Shown: piece by piece, positions 46,835 through 59,300 of the stretch
Layout of the letters: each line of letters starts with the position of its first letter
Numbering within the stretch: the first letter of the stretch is position 1
Assembly (NCBI GenBank): GCA_034359265.1
Contig: CP136898.1
Span: forward strand, 40,509,501-40,573,500
Source of the DNA: Canna indica
Taxonomy: Eukaryota > Streptophyta > Magnoliopsida > Zingiberales > Cannaceae
DNA length: 64,000 bases
Direction: 5' to 3'
Notes under the pieces: model-generated
What the model was told of the DNA's origin: nothing
Database searches by the model: none
The model's input: only the letters and a program-made list of their open reading frames with translations
Program-made: the position numbers and the translations under genes

Positions 46835-49383
46835 TGTAAGACCCAGAAAAAATTCCTAATATAAAATCTGTTTTGGTGCAGCGCGCCGGGTCCGGGAGCA
46901 GTCGAGTCGAGCCTTAGGATCGCCTAGAGTGAAAAGGTATGACTCAATTAATAATTCATGGAATCTATTTGGGTGATTAGCTTTTCTTTTATGAAATCAT
47001 GCCTTAAATTAAGTTAACTCGAGTCATATTATGGTTTGAGTCAGAACCCAAGTTAAGTTCGGGTTTAGTCGAGGTTTGAGTGCGAGTTAAGTGAGTCAAG
47101 AGGCCTTATTTGGAAAGCTAGATGAGGGATTAAAACCCTCATCTTGCAGCCGTGTGGCTCATCCATTGAGCCGCACAAGGTTGCCTAAGGGGAGAGAGGA
47201 AGAGGAGCAAGGTGAAGCTTGGGGCTTGGATTGATCTGGGTTTCGCATCGTCACCAGAAAAATTTCAAGTCGTCGTCACCCGATCCTTGTTTCTCTACAA
47301 TCTAGGTGAATGATTAAGTTTTGAAGCTTAGGGGAGGCAGGTGGCCGAACCCTAGATGAGATAGGTTGAGTTCTCACGATCTTTCCGACAAGTATATCTT
47401 GATTCTATGATGTACGTTCACTGTTTTATGAAATTTCTTGTCGGAACTCGCTGTTTCTTCATCAATTTGCAAGTTTTTAGGGCTGCCTAGTCATGGGGAA
47501 AGGGGAAAGGTCATGCCAAAATTTTCCCCAATTCCCTTGACGGCAAGGAAGCCCTTAGATGACCTTAGATCAATGTTCGATGTAGTTCTTCTTGTATATC
47601 TTTCGTATATTGAAGCATGTCTTCCCTAGGAACCCCTTGAATGGCCGAATGAACCTTACCACTCATGAAGAGGGTTCGGCCAAGGGTGAGGGAAGGGCAA
47701 ATTAGTTCATTGACATTTAAGTTACATTCGGAATTGAAGAGGTAGAGGTATAGCTAGAGTCTCCTCCCCCTTTTCCTACCATTAGGACCATGGCCGAGCA
47801 AGGTCTTCCTTGCTCATGGTTCGGCCAAGGCTAGGGAGGGGAGAAGAGACTAGATTTAGATGGAAATTACATGACTATAAGGATCATACATAGATATATG
47901 ACAATACTTAGGAAGAACACCAAACATAGCAAGTAGCTTGATTGATTTGAAACTTTAGGAATGCTAGTCTTGTAACCATCCTTAGCATTAGATCTTTAAA
48001 CTTAAATGTTGAAATTGTTGCTATGTTTTGTATTTCCTACATGTTATTTGAATTTATTACCACCTTGACATGCTAGATAGTTGTTTCTTATTGTGCTAAA
48101 ATTTCTAAGGTAGTGTAAAGTTGCTATATATATACATTGTGGTTATATATGATGAATGATGCAATATTTGAATATTTTCCTTTGGATTATACATGCTGCC
48201 CTAAATGTTCTTGGGTGGGATTCCAAGCTTGACACACGAAATTTCCCCACCTGAGGTAGTATAGAAGGTTGGGTAGCATGTATGACATCACTAAACGTTC
48301 ATAGCACTTATATGAAAACTTAGTTAGGAGACGATAACACTTCTATGACCTTTGGTACACTTTTGGAAACTTAAAACTCGTAGTTGTTCATATTTTGAGA
48401 GGGCGGCATAAATTGTTGACCCTGTAGTCGGATTTAGGCCAGATACGGGCAAAGGCCTGAAGTGTATATATGGAAACCCTAGGATATTGATTGTGTGATG
48501 TGTTTGAGATGGTCCGCCGAGGAGTGAGGAGGTCGGAAATGACCAATGCTCAGCTCGGCTAGTATTGGGTCTAGAGGTGCGCCAGCGGGCCCGCTAGGTG
48601 CCAGACCCCAGTTGGGTGGGACTAGCTATCCATACCCCAGACGGTGTCCGAAGACTAGTGGACCATCCTAGTCGACGACCCGGGATTGTTTGTTTACATC
48701 TTGAGATGTTGTGGCCTAGGGCTAGTGTGATACTACCGGATATGGTAGGGATGGTTGTAGTCGGGATATGATTCTATGAGTAGGCCCAAGGGCCGGATGC
48801 CGAAGGCTTGATAAGCCGACATGGCATGTTTTCATGTTTAGTTGATGCGGATGAACCCGTTGGGGGTCGGTAATCGCATTACAAATAAATTTTACCTCAT
48901 AGTACATTTCCTTTATTGCCCTGTATGATATATATACATGACTGAGGCTTGTGTGGAGGTTCATTTGAGCCACTCACTGAGTCCCAAGTGGACTCACAAT
49001 TTTTTTCTATTTTGTAGAGCATGAGCAGTAGCTTGGTATGTCAACATGGTGCAGCTGGTGGGCGGGAGGCGGTGTCGTATCTCGTAGCGGCATCCTTGAG
49101 TCTTAGACTAATGCTTAGTTATGTTGGTTTTGTTTCTACATTGACATTTGAAATTTAAAAAGGATTGTAAAACTTGTTACTTGAACATTTGGTTATTTGA
49201 TGTTGATGTTCCTACGTGTTTTGGAAAAACTTATAGATTGTGACTTGAAAACTTTTTTATAAAGTATGTTGATTTTTCTTTTATTCGCTATGTCTTGGTT
49301 TTCTTAATATCAGTGTAGATAGTAGGATACAGGGTAGGATGTAGGTCCTGGCCGGTCACACTACCCTCAGTTGGGGTGTGACA
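46835..49383 (+). mobile_element. Ty3-type solo LTR
   Basis: 2549 bp beginning TGTAAGACCC and ending GGGGTGTGACA, with perfect ATAAA duplications (46830-46834, 49384-49388). Its left end matches the minus-strand start of the LTR at 9696-12013. No coding region or primer site is attached; short open frames inside do not resemble proteins. Confidence 0.9.
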
Positions 49384-49775
49384 ATAAATCTATTAATGAA
49401 TTGAAAAATGAGATGTTGATGTTGAGTAGGAAAATTAATACTTCTTCTTTAAATTCTAAAAATCAAAATGTTTCATTTAGGAAACCTCAAAAGAAAAATG
49501 GTTCCTTTAAGAATGCTCATGCTCATCATAGTTCATATGTCAAGCATTCTAATGATAAATCTCATGTCCATAGTAAAATTGAAAAGAAGTTTAATAGACA
49601 TTATTTTTGTTGCGATATTTTTGGCCATACAATTTATGATTGTGCATTCAAGAAAAATCCAAGTGTAGCTAGGACACTTTGGATTCCAAGGCCATCTAAC
49701 CCCCAAGGACCCAAAGTCATTTGGGTACCAAAAGTTTCTTATTCTTTTGTAGGGGGAACTACCACACAAGGTTAA

Positions 49776-52030
49776 AAGATTGATGTTAGGTTGAAGTTGA
49801 CCAATGACCCCAATGAAGAGTCTTCACTCGGTTGCAACTTCAAACTACTTTGATGCCTTAGGAAAGGTTGGCATCAAAGACTTTGGTATCATCTCCTATA
49901 CCCACTTGCTTAAATTAGAGTTGGAGTTTTGATATATGCTTAATATTAGTAGATTTTCCGCTCTTGATATGAGTTTCAAAAATGTTTTTGATTTTTAATT
50001 TCTGATCTCTTCGGAGACCTAAGTAGCCTATAACAGGCTCATGCGACGTTGCGGTTCTAAATCATTGGCTCATTGTGGTCTTTCGATTTTCAACCAATAG
50101 GAAGGGTTGGAGATCATGTTTCCATTTATATTTCACTTGTGATCTCTTAAAATTCATTTTGGTATCACTTGATTTCATTTAAAATGGATTTCAAACTATT
50201 TAGCAAAGTGAACTTTGACAATGATACATGATGCTTCTCTTTGCTTTTTGGTTTGGTTAGTTTGCTAAGTAGCTATATTTTCCCTAAAATATTTGTACAA
50301 CTTACTTGCAAGTTATGAATATTTTAGGAAGGCTAATAATTATGAGGAGAAGGATATGTTTGGCAAATTATCATGAATATAAGGTATAACATTGATTCTT
50401 TCAAAATCTTAGTACCTCAATGTTTAAGCTTCAATTATGTCTCTATACTCATGACTAGAATTGCATGTTAAATCCTTAAATTCTCATGAGTAGGTAGAAT
50501 TTTAGTACTTAGGCAAATTTCATTGAATGAAACTTGCTCTAGGTTGATATTTATTATTAGAGACCTTCTTTTTAAGTCCAAACTAGTTAAACATGTTTAG
50601 AGATCTTACTTTTTAAAATTTTCATATTTTGAGATCTCTTGATTCATTTTGGTATCATGTTTACTTCTTCAAAATGAATCTGTACTACTTAGCAAATTAG
50701 GTATTTGAAAATGATACGTGAATTTTTTTCTTCTTTGCTATCTAGTCTAGTTTTCTTGCTTATAGCCATATGTTCATTATGATACTAATGATGCTTGCTT
50801 GCAAGATAAACTTATGTTTAATGGAAGGCTAAAGAAAATGAAAATTGTGGAATTTCTCAAGAAATGAGGTATGAGTTTATTTTGGCAAAATTCTTGCATA
50901 ACACCTCTATTTTCTTGATAAAATGATTTCTCTATGCTCATGAATGATTTTGCATGATAATTGATTAAAATCTCATGAGTAGATAAATTTTGATACTTAG
51001 GCAATTTCAGGTCATCTAGTTTGAATGAAATGTGCTCTAGGTAGACACTCATCTTAGAGACTCATTTTAAGTTGAAACTTGATGAACATGTTTGAGTTTA
51101 CTCATGATTTGCTTCCATGTATTTAAAATTAAAAAAATATATGTAAATGGATAAAATGATAACTAGCTAACCTTAGGAGACTCAAAATTAAAAAAAAGTT
51201 TGACCTAAATCAATAATTTGACTTAGAAATCTCATTTTGAGCACAAATTTCACAAATATTTTTAGATTTACTCATGTTAGGTGTCCATGTGTTTATTTTG
51301 AAAAATAAGGAGTAAATGTTAAATTGTGATACTTAGTAATTTCATGATATCATGCTTGTTTTTTAATGAAATCATGCTAAGCTAAAATTTTGACCAAATA
51401 ACATTATTTTATCTCAAACTTGATAAACTTGTTTTAAATGATCATATCTTGGTATGTTGAAAGTTTGAATGAAATCTGGAAATTTCATGAAAAATTTCAG
51501 TTATTTACGAAAATGGCACTAGAACTCAATGAATTTTAGAAAAATACAGAAAATTAATTTTTTGTTGATTATTGAATCTGCATCTTCATTGAAAAATCTT
51601 GTTTATGGCATAAAAATTTCAAAAATCTTGAGTATGAATATGATTTGTTATAGGTTTTTCAAATTGAATTTTGAAATCTTGAAGTATCGCTCTTCCCGAG
51701 TGCTTATTTTTCGATACTTTGGATTTTCGTCAAAATTTTCAAATAAGACTTCAAGTATCTAACCAGAATTCACTTTTGGTATCGTTCTCTTTTCTCTTTG
51801 AGGAAAAACATTTCCAAAAATGATTTTTATCACTTTGACCGATACTCGAAAATATCGATACTTGACTTTATACATGATTTTCGAACTTGGATTTTTTTTA
51901 TCATTCCTTGATATCATGTATAATTTGGTCTTATATGAGATATTTGGTTTTCATCCCTTTGGCTAAGATCTTCATGCTTCATGAAAAATACTTTTTAGTC
52001 TCAACTTTGACTATAGGTTGACTTTTCTTA
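49776..52030 (+). repeat. AT-rich degenerate tandem repeats of the gag-only family
   Basis: Two long units are clear at 50150-50610 and 50630-51090. They share in order ATTCATTTTGGTATCA, TTAGCAAA, TTGCTTGCAAG, GGAAGGCTAA, CTCATGAGTAG, GAATGAAA, a TGCTCTAGGT segment and AACATGTTTGAG-like ends. Shorter, more decayed units follow. It is the counterpart of 40411-43080. Noncoding. Confidence 0.7.
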
Positions 52031-52240
52031 TCCTTTTTTATTGATGTCAAAAGGGAGAGAAAAATATAGATAAATGGGAAGAAAATCTCATGTTTGATAT
52101 TCTTTATGCATATAGAGAGGGGGAGTTCCATTATGTAGATATGCATGACGATAGGGGAATAAATCCCATGTTTGATATTCTTTATGCTTAATTATAGATA
52201 TTTTCTTAATGATGTTTGTCATCATCAAAAAGGGAGAGAT
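52031..52240 (+). promoter_or_regulatory. Polypurine tracts of the SIRE-like element
   Basis: AAAAGGGAGAGAAAAA (52047), AGAGAGGGGGAGTT (52113) and the LTR-adjacent AAAAAGGGAGAGAT (52227-52240) form a series like that at 40169-40410. Confidence 0.7.
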
Positions 52241-53836
52241 CGTTGGCCTAAGGTTTTCAATCTTGGTCCTAATCTCGATTTTGATGATAACAAATATGTA
52301 ACTAATGTATTCATGAAGAAATATTTTTAGGTTCCATATCGGTTTGCATGCGTCGTCCCCGATCGGAAAAATCGGAGAAATCGGCAAGGATGGTCGTCGA
52401 TGCTTGGATTTCATCGGAAAGATGGAGTTTAGGTCTACGGTGTCTAGAATGTGTTGTAAATCCTCTATTTGATGCATAAGAACCCAAAAATCGAAACCCG
52501 AACCCCAAAACATGAAAACCCAAAAATTTAAAAAACGACCCTGAAATTCACTAAGCCTAAGGAGCTCCTTGGAGGGCTATATGACCTAGACATTTTCTTG
52601 GCACCAAAAGTCTCAGTAATTGTTCCTTAGGTAAAAATTACTTAATAATATATTTTGAAGGAATTTTTGGAAGCCTTTAACCGATTCATATTTGACCTCG
52701 TAGATTATAAAATTTCTAATTTCAGAAAATTTGTACTAGACCTCAAAAGTTAGATTTTGATTCTTAAGGATTTGTATTTTCTAGATATTTTTATTTTTTA
52801 AGTTAATAACTTTAAAACATAAATGTTATATAAGACTTAGGGAAGACTAAAGAACAAACTTCAAGTAGAAAAAATCAGAAAAGTTAGCAATTTTTTGAGT
52901 GTCGGTCGATGGCCGATCGACAGACGGTCGATCGAACGTCAGCCGATTACCGATCGCCGAAGTCTCAAAACTGACAGAGACTTTCAATCGATGGCCAATC
53001 GCTCGATCGATCAATCGGCCACTGACCAGGCGACGCCAACGGATAGAAAAATGCTCGTTCGGATGGCTATTTGGTTGCTCTCTCCTCTTGGCTTATAAAT
53101 ACAAGCCTTGAAGGCCTTCCATAGCCCTTCTAACATTCCTTGAGACATATTTTGATGATCATTGAGCTTGATTGAGCTAACATTCTTGAAAACCCTAGCT
53201 TTGATCTCTCAACTCCTTGAGTAAGCCTTGACTTCATTGATTCACCATCAAAGGCATCAAGAGGAAGCTAGGAAATATTGTTGTGGAGCTAAGTACTTTA
53301 CTATTTTGATTATTGCTCCATTTTTTATTATATTTTTGTGTTTATTTGTTGTTTACTCAAGTGTGTAAACCTAGAGAGCTAGGTTGATTGAGTGGGTGGT
53401 TGCATTGGTGTTTAGGCATAATTCCACCTATGTAATCTAGGATTAGAGTGTCCTTAGGAGAGTAAGGTGAGAAAGTGCTCTTGGTCGGAAGGCGGAGACT
53501 TTCGGGTATGAAAGTGCCTTCAGTGTGAAAGTGGAGACTTTTCGGTGAAAAGTCCTCATTGTAAATTAACTCTATATTTAGTGGATTAGGTTGAAATCCT
53601 AAGCGGGGTTGCTTAGGTAGTGGAGTAGGCGGGTTGCCGAACCACTATAAATCCATGTGTTAACGTTGATCTTTATTTGTTTTTTATTGTGATATTTACT
53701 TTACTTCTGCTTGCTATTCTATTTGTGCATTGCCTATGTAATCAAGAAAATATTAAAGCCGATAATTGGCATTTAGGCTAAAGTTTTAGATAACACACTA
53801 TTCACCCCCCCTCTAGTATAGGTCATTTCACTAACA
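52241..53836 (+). repeat. 3' LTR of the SIRE-like element
   Basis: 1596 bp; begins CGTTGGCC (TG changed to CG) and ends ACTAACA. A palindrome array at 52897-53035 (for example GGTCGATCGAACG, CGATCGATCAATCGG) precedes TATAAATA at 53094-53101. Confidence 0.85.
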
Positions 53837-53841
53837 AATTG

Positions 53842-54296
53842 GACCAGCTGCAACATCATGCCAGAAAGTCTATATCAGGGTATATTGTGAAGTTTGGATA
53901 TTATTTGATAACCTGGAAATGGATGAAATAGAGCTTTGTGAGTAGATCCAGTGCCGAAAGTAAATTAAGGGTCATGTCTAGGGCATCAGCAGAGGTTATA
54001 TGGGTTACTAATATTCTAACTGATATGGAAATTGAATGCAAGAAACTAGTACACCTTTACTGTGATAACCAGAGTGTCATGCACATCACTGCTAATCCAG
54101 TGTTTCATGAGAGGGTCAAACATTTGTAGGTCGACTGCTATTTTGTGAGGGAGAAGTACTTATCAGGAGAAATCAAACCAGTGTACATCACAAGCAAAGA
54201 ATAACAAGTTGATTTGCTGACAAAGGGCCTTCCACCATAACAACATCATCAATTGTTATGCAAGTTGGGTTTGGAGAATCCATTCTCCAGTACCAA
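53842..54296 (+). pseudogene. pol: Copia RNase H, second part
   Basis: Continues the RNase H broken at 35015: after the aspartate, W-T-S-C, then SRSSAESKLRVMSRASAEVIW (53940-54005), the copia SS-x-E-A/S-E-Y-R block. LVHLYCDNQSVMHITANPVFHERVKHL follows. A stop occurs before the usual C-terminus; trailing sequence to the polypurine tract is typical (QVDLLTKGLP, 54207-54236). Confidence 0.8.
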
Positions 54297-54311
54297 CTTG
54301 CGGGGGAGTAT
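54297..54311 (+). promoter_or_regulatory. Polypurine tract of the short-LTR copia element
   Basis: TTGCGGGGGAGTA directly precedes the 3' LTR. Confidence 0.8.
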
Positions 54312-54585
54312 TGAAGTATTGAGCATATACTTAGGCTTGTTAGTTTCATTCGCAGTTCCAACTCACATACTTTGTGTATGTGTAATAACAAGGGCTAAAT
54401 TAAAATAGCGAAAGGTTATATTTGTATTTTTGTCTTTTCTTCATTCTATTAGTGAACTAATGCGCAGATTTATAAGCGTGGACTGTGTTTAGTTTGAATC
54501 TGAAGTTTTATTGAATAAACTTTTCCTTTTTACTGTCCCTCATTACATTAAGTGTGAGTTCTTGAATTGGGTATCAACCCTAACA
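54312..54585 (+). repeat. 3' LTR of the short-LTR copia element
   Basis: 274 bp from TGAAGTATTGAGC to CAACCCTAACA. Very similar to the reassembled 5' LTR, with one extra segment around 54380-54420. Confidence 0.85.
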
Positions 54586-55857
54586 AAAATAAAACAAACC
54601 ATTTTTTCTTTCATATGAGAAAATATGAGAGAAGGCCTCGTCGAAATTCAAGTTTTTTTAACTTGAGAAAAAAAAGAAGTGCTTGCAGAGATCTTATCTC
54701 GCAAGCCGAAGAAAAATAAATTAAAGAAGATACAAAAATCAAAATATCAACATAGCTAATTCTCTCATACCTAAAAATGTTACAACGCCCTCTAGTCAAA
54801 GTAGTTTTCCTTCTCTAGCACGTTCCCATCCCTGATCCCTGCTGCCAGCTATGCTCACTGTCAACGAAGACAACGGCCATCTCTTCCTCCACTATTACCA
54901 TGCATACTAAGTATGGACGTTATCTCCATTTGCCTCCATGCCCTCTTATCACTTAACCACCTTGCATGACTAGTGGCCGGAGATTTATCGGGCTTACAAG
55001 TCGGATGCTCATACCATGCAACTCTTTTGCTAGATCCTATGGAGCATTCGGAGAAGCCGGAACATCTACATCTTCTGCCAGGCATTCACTACCCTCATCA
55101 CACATTCAAGATGACAGAAAATATATGTGGCTTCAACGAATCTTTGAACTCGATCTATGTTGCTTTCAATGCTTTCAATCCTTCCTCTCTGTTAGCAAGT
55201 AATTTTGGACAATCTCCGTTTATGAACTCCTTGAGTTTATGTAACTCTCCTCGTTTTAGGAATGAAATGTACTATTTTTCGGAAAAAAGAACAAGTTATA
55301 AAGAAGACACACTCAAGCCCAGCCCGCAACAAGTCAACTAACCCACTAGCATATTATAGCAACGGATGGGATTTTCGCGTGACATTATTATGGCTACGAT
55401 GTAGAATTGGAATGCTATACATTCTTTGAATTCTACATTGCTTTCGTTTGAATAACTCCAAAATAAGTGAGTGGATGGCGAGCAGACCGAATCTTTTAAT
55501 TTCCAACCAATTTCTCCTGTCTATTTATTTGTACATACATAATTAAAAGAAACGGACATAGGAAACACTGATTGTCGTCCCAATCCATGTCGCAATCAGC
55601 ATTAATTAATCAGTACAGCAAAATTTGTTCTACTCTAAAATGTACTTTAATTATCTTTACAACATTGCCACAATTTTATTTACTTTAATTGCTGTCAACA
55701 CTTAACACAAACCAAGAGTTGTTGAGAGGCCACAAAGTACTGGAACTCATTTTAGTAATAAATATATGTAGACATCACCATCCGTTGAACCTTACACCAA
55801 TATTTCAACTCTTTATAGAGACAGAAACAGGACAAAAGATCACAGAAGATCAAGAAG
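54586..55857. other. Intergenic / upstream region of the host-like gene
   Basis: No transposon signature was recognised. An open frame at 54973-55341 on the plus strand (122 codons, MAGDLSGLQVGCSYHA, containing NSLSLCNSPRFRNEMYYF) resembles nothing I know and may be chance or a decayed exon. TTTATAGAG at 55812 could be the TATA element of the gene starting at 55858. Confidence 0.35.
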
Positions 55858-55944
55858 ATGGGTAAACATAAGGGAAATGGAGAAGACGATGTGAGCATTT
55901 GGGACTGCCTAAGCCCTCTATATGACTCCTAGTTGACTTGTCTT

Positions 55945-56203
55945 TATAGAATATATCAGTAAGAGAAAGCTAAAAAGATGATTCCCAGAAAGGAATGAAT
56001 TGATTTATATTAAGTAATCATGTGCAAATGTTACAGTGAGTGACTCCTTATGTATACATGAAAAGATAGATAAAACGAATGGTCAACTAGATGAAATGAG
56101 AATACAGTATTTTTGTTTGCATGGTACTGTACACTTAACGTATGGAGCATTTGAGGCGTGCGTTTTGTCTGCGTAATAACCTGCACAGTAATCACCCTTT
56201 ATA
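55945..56203 (-). repeat. 3' LTR of the TA...TA copia element
   Basis: Adjacent purine tract on the minus strand: CTTGCGGGGGCG, just before TATAAAGGG. It identifies this as the 3' LTR. Confidence 0.9.
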
Positions 56204-56346
56204 CGCCCCCGCAAGATAGGCGTCGATTTCAGCGAGACCTATCTTGGTTCTGTGATCTAAGAATATTTTTTATTGCACTGGCTTGGTCAATGAGTCGGCG
56301 AGTTGTCGGTCAGCAGAAATGTATTCGACCAGCAGAGTTTTGTTTC

Positions 56347-59300
56347 TCACCTAGTCGAGGCGAGGTGTTTGATCCGGCTATTGAAGGCCGGATTTTTGGA
56401 GAGAAAGGTAGCACCTAAGTTGTCACAGTGAATGGTTGGTGCAACGGGAAGACAGACGCCAATTTCTCGTAAAAGATTCTGCAACCAGTTTGTCTCGGCA
56501 GCAGCATTGGCCAGAGCTCGATATTCGGCTTCGGTCGAGGATCGAGCTATTGTTCTTTGCTTCCATGATGACCAGCTGATGGGGGTTTGGCCGAGGAAGG
56601 TGATGTAGCCACCGGTTGAGCAACGGTCATCGACGTCACCACCCCAGTCGGAATCAGAGAACACATGAAGAGTGAGTGGAGAGTTTGCGTGTATATGAAG
56701 TGCCAGAGTTTGAGTGGCGTTGAGATATCTGAGGACACGTTTGCAGGCCCGCCAGTGGGAGTGTCTTGGAGCGTGCATGAACTGAGATAGCTGATTCACA
56801 GCGTAGCAGAGATCGGGCCTTGTAAAGCTGAGGTACTGAAGAGCCCCAATTGCGCTTCTGTACCGTTAAGGGTCAGTAGGGGGGGAACCGTTGTCCAGTT
56901 AAAGTTGAGTTTTGGATGGTAATGGAGTTTTTACTCCTTTAGCCTCAGTCATGCCAAATCGTTGAAGTATATCAAAGATGTACTTCCTTTGAGATAGTAG
57001 CAGACCATCTTTGGTTCTAATCACCTCGATGCCGAGGAAGTAGAAGATTGGTTGTATGCCTTTAAGTGAGAAGCGTTGTGCCAGAGCTTTATATATTTCA
57101 TGAATCTTGAGGGTGGAGTCGCCTGTTAAGATGACATCGTCGACGTATAGTAGTAGGAAAATTTTAAATTCTAAAGTGTGAAGTATGAACAGTGAGTAGT
57201 CGGACTTCGATTCATGAAAACCAATCGTGCTGATGTAGCTTTTGAATTCGTTGAACCATGCGCAAGGGGCCTGTTTAAGGCCATATATAGCCTTGTTCAA
57301 TTTGCAGACATGCAAAGGCTTGTTGCTGTTGACGAAACCGAGCGACTGTATCATGTAGATATCATCATCAAGCTGGCCGTGTAAGAAGGCGTTGTTGACG
57401 TCAAGTTGTTGAATGGTCCAATTATGAACAGTTGCGAGCATGAGCAGTACCCGAATCGTAGTTGGCTTAACCACCGGGCTGAAGGTCTGTTTGATATCGA
57501 TTCCTGGGCGTTGGTGGAAGCCTTTCGTGACTAGTCTTCCTTTGTACCTCTCGGTGCTGCCATCCGAGTTTTGTTTCACTTTAAATACCCACTTGCAGCC
57601 GATTAAATTCTGAGAAGGATGTGAAGGAACCAACGTCCATGTGTTGTTGCTTGTGAGAGCTTCAATTTCGTCGAGCATGGCTTGTCTCTGATGCTCATTT
57701 TTCATTGCTTGTTTGACTGTGGCTAGAGTTTGAATAGAGGCAGTTAAGGCAGTATAATCCAGGGGTCGTCTAGGTTTGTAGATGTTGTGTTGCGATCTGG
57801 TAGTCATCCGCATTGGTTGAGGAAGAGCAGGACCTACGGATGAATCAACATTTATGTCAACTGTGGAAGCCGTGCGTTTAGGGACTGGAGGAGGGTCTGG
57901 TAATGCGGCAGTATGTATGGATTGCTGTGGAGGTGGCGGAGATACAATATCAAGGCTGACCAAAGGGTTGTCATCTGTGTGCGCAGGAAGATTGTCCGAT
58001 GAAGGGAGGACATCAAACCAGGAATCATTGCTCGTGATTGGGCGTAGAAGGTGTGGTTGACTATTTTTGAAGGGAAATAAATCCTCATGGAATTCTAAAT
58101 GTCGTGACATATATAATTTTGAAGTGGATAGATCCATGAATTGATAGGCATGATAATTGATGGAGTAGCCGAGAAAGACGCAGGCAGGGTCGTGACTTGG
58201 GTTCAAGTTTATTTGCCGAATATGGTTTGAGCCACGGATAACAGAGGCAGCCCAAGCTTCTGAGGGATGAGTAGTTGGGAGCTTGCTGAAATAGTTTTTG
58301 GAAGGGGGAGTCTCCATGTAGCAGAGGCGTAGGAAGCCGGTTGATAAGGTAGACAGCAGTGTTGCATGCATAGGCCCAGTATTTGAGAGAAATAGATGCC
58401 TGATGAAGAACTGTAGTGGCCGTCTCTAAGACATGTCGATGACGTCTCTCCACTATGCTGACCCGCTACGGAGTGTAAGGTGGAGATATTAAGTGTTGAA
58501 TATCGAGTTGTTTTAACAGATCAGTTAACCCAATGAACTCGCCACCTCCATCAGTGTATAAACTGAGGATGGAAGTGTTAAAAAAAATTTCAACTAGAGC
58601 TGTGAAGGAGGCAAAGATGTGAGATACATTTGACTTAGCTTTCATGGGAAACAGCCACATATATTTAGTATAGTGATCAACTATCAGCAAGTAGAATTTA
58701 AAACCATCATCTGATATAATTGGAGAGGGTCCCCATACGTCCGAGTATAAGAATTCAAGAGGTTTACTGCTATGTAATGTGGATTCAAAAAATGGCAGTT
58801 TGTGACTCTTGTTACAAGAGCAAGCATTGAACTGTTGCTTGAGAGAACCTGATATAGGAATGCTGAAGGTGGATGCAATGTGATGAAGAGTCCTTTGATT
58901 GGGGTGGCCGAGACGCTGATGCCAAAGTTTGGCTGAAGCCTTGATGGTTGTGGATGCAAAGTTTGTTGAAGGTGAGAGAGCCCCATTCCACTCATAGGTG
59001 TTGGCCCTATTCCTGCCCCGAGCAAGGGTCCGACCGGAATGAAGATCCTTTACAAGAAAGTATGAGGGAAAGAACTCAGTGGAGACATTGTTTTGAGTAG
59101 AGAAATGGGCAACTGATATCATGTTTTGTTGTATATCCGGAGCACAGACAGTGTTACGTAATATGAATGTATGCCCGGAATTGGAAATATGAGAATTGCA
59201 TGTATGAGTGATGCGAATGCTCTTACCATCTCCTAGTGTGACACCATCATCTCCAGTATATTCTGAAGCTTGCTGAAGAGTTTGGGTATCACTAGTGATG

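Larger units (their letters stand above)
38391..49775 (+). pseudogene. gag: SIRE-like gag, split by two insertions
   Basis: Three pieces: 38391-38696, 46124-46829 and 49389-49775. It starts MALESLASTPPKFNDSNFGLWK, has FIEPKVHTHAWSELDK and DAMNYILCALPNG, then a frameshift near 38640 before RATLNILYGQA. After the insertion of the minus-strand SIRE-like element it resumes with KTEEIDNFNESGDDNGHP and a zinc knuckle CHACKEKGHVKKNC. Next come a polar, probably coiled-coil stretch (LENEKLK, IENEKLKIENNMLKSQLHAL) and, after the Ty3-type LTR, HAHHSSYVKHS and a second knuckle FCCDIFGHTIYDC. It ends PQGPKVIWVPKVSYSFVGG then stop. In-frame stops occur around 46360 and 46567. The layout equals that of 43081-44535. 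Confidence 0.8.
35016..53836 (+). mobile_element. SIRE-like gag-only copia element with three insertions
   Basis: LTRs at 35016-38322 (split) and 52241-53836 enclose a primer site, a gag without pol, an AT-rich repeat tract and polypurine tracts. The flanks are GATTG (35011-35015) and AATTG (53837-53841), a 5-bp duplication with one change. Bringing the flanks together restores the RNase H motif Y-C-D-A-D-W of the host element. Removing the inserted LTR, second SIRE-like element and Ty3-type LTR gives 7.1 kb, close to the 7.4 kb of its relative at 38702-46118. No protease, integrase or RT is found, so it would depend on another element's pol. Confidence 0.85.
24163..54585 (+). mobile_element. 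Short-LTR Ty1/copia element holding two large insertions
   Basis: A copia element whose short LTRs (5': 24163-30610, split; 3': 54312-54585) share TATTGAGCA, ATACTTAGGCTTGTT and a CAACCCTAACA terminus. A CACTA transposon interrupts the 5' LTR and an 18.8-kb SIRE-like element interrupts the RNase H. Removing both leaves about 5.4 kb, of which roughly 0.4 kb (32543-32935) is a further foreign block. All copia domains are present in order: gag, protease, integrase, RT, RNase H. Each is broken by stops or frameshifts. I could not confirm a target duplication (ATTAT or AAATT against AAAAT). Confidence 0.85.
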
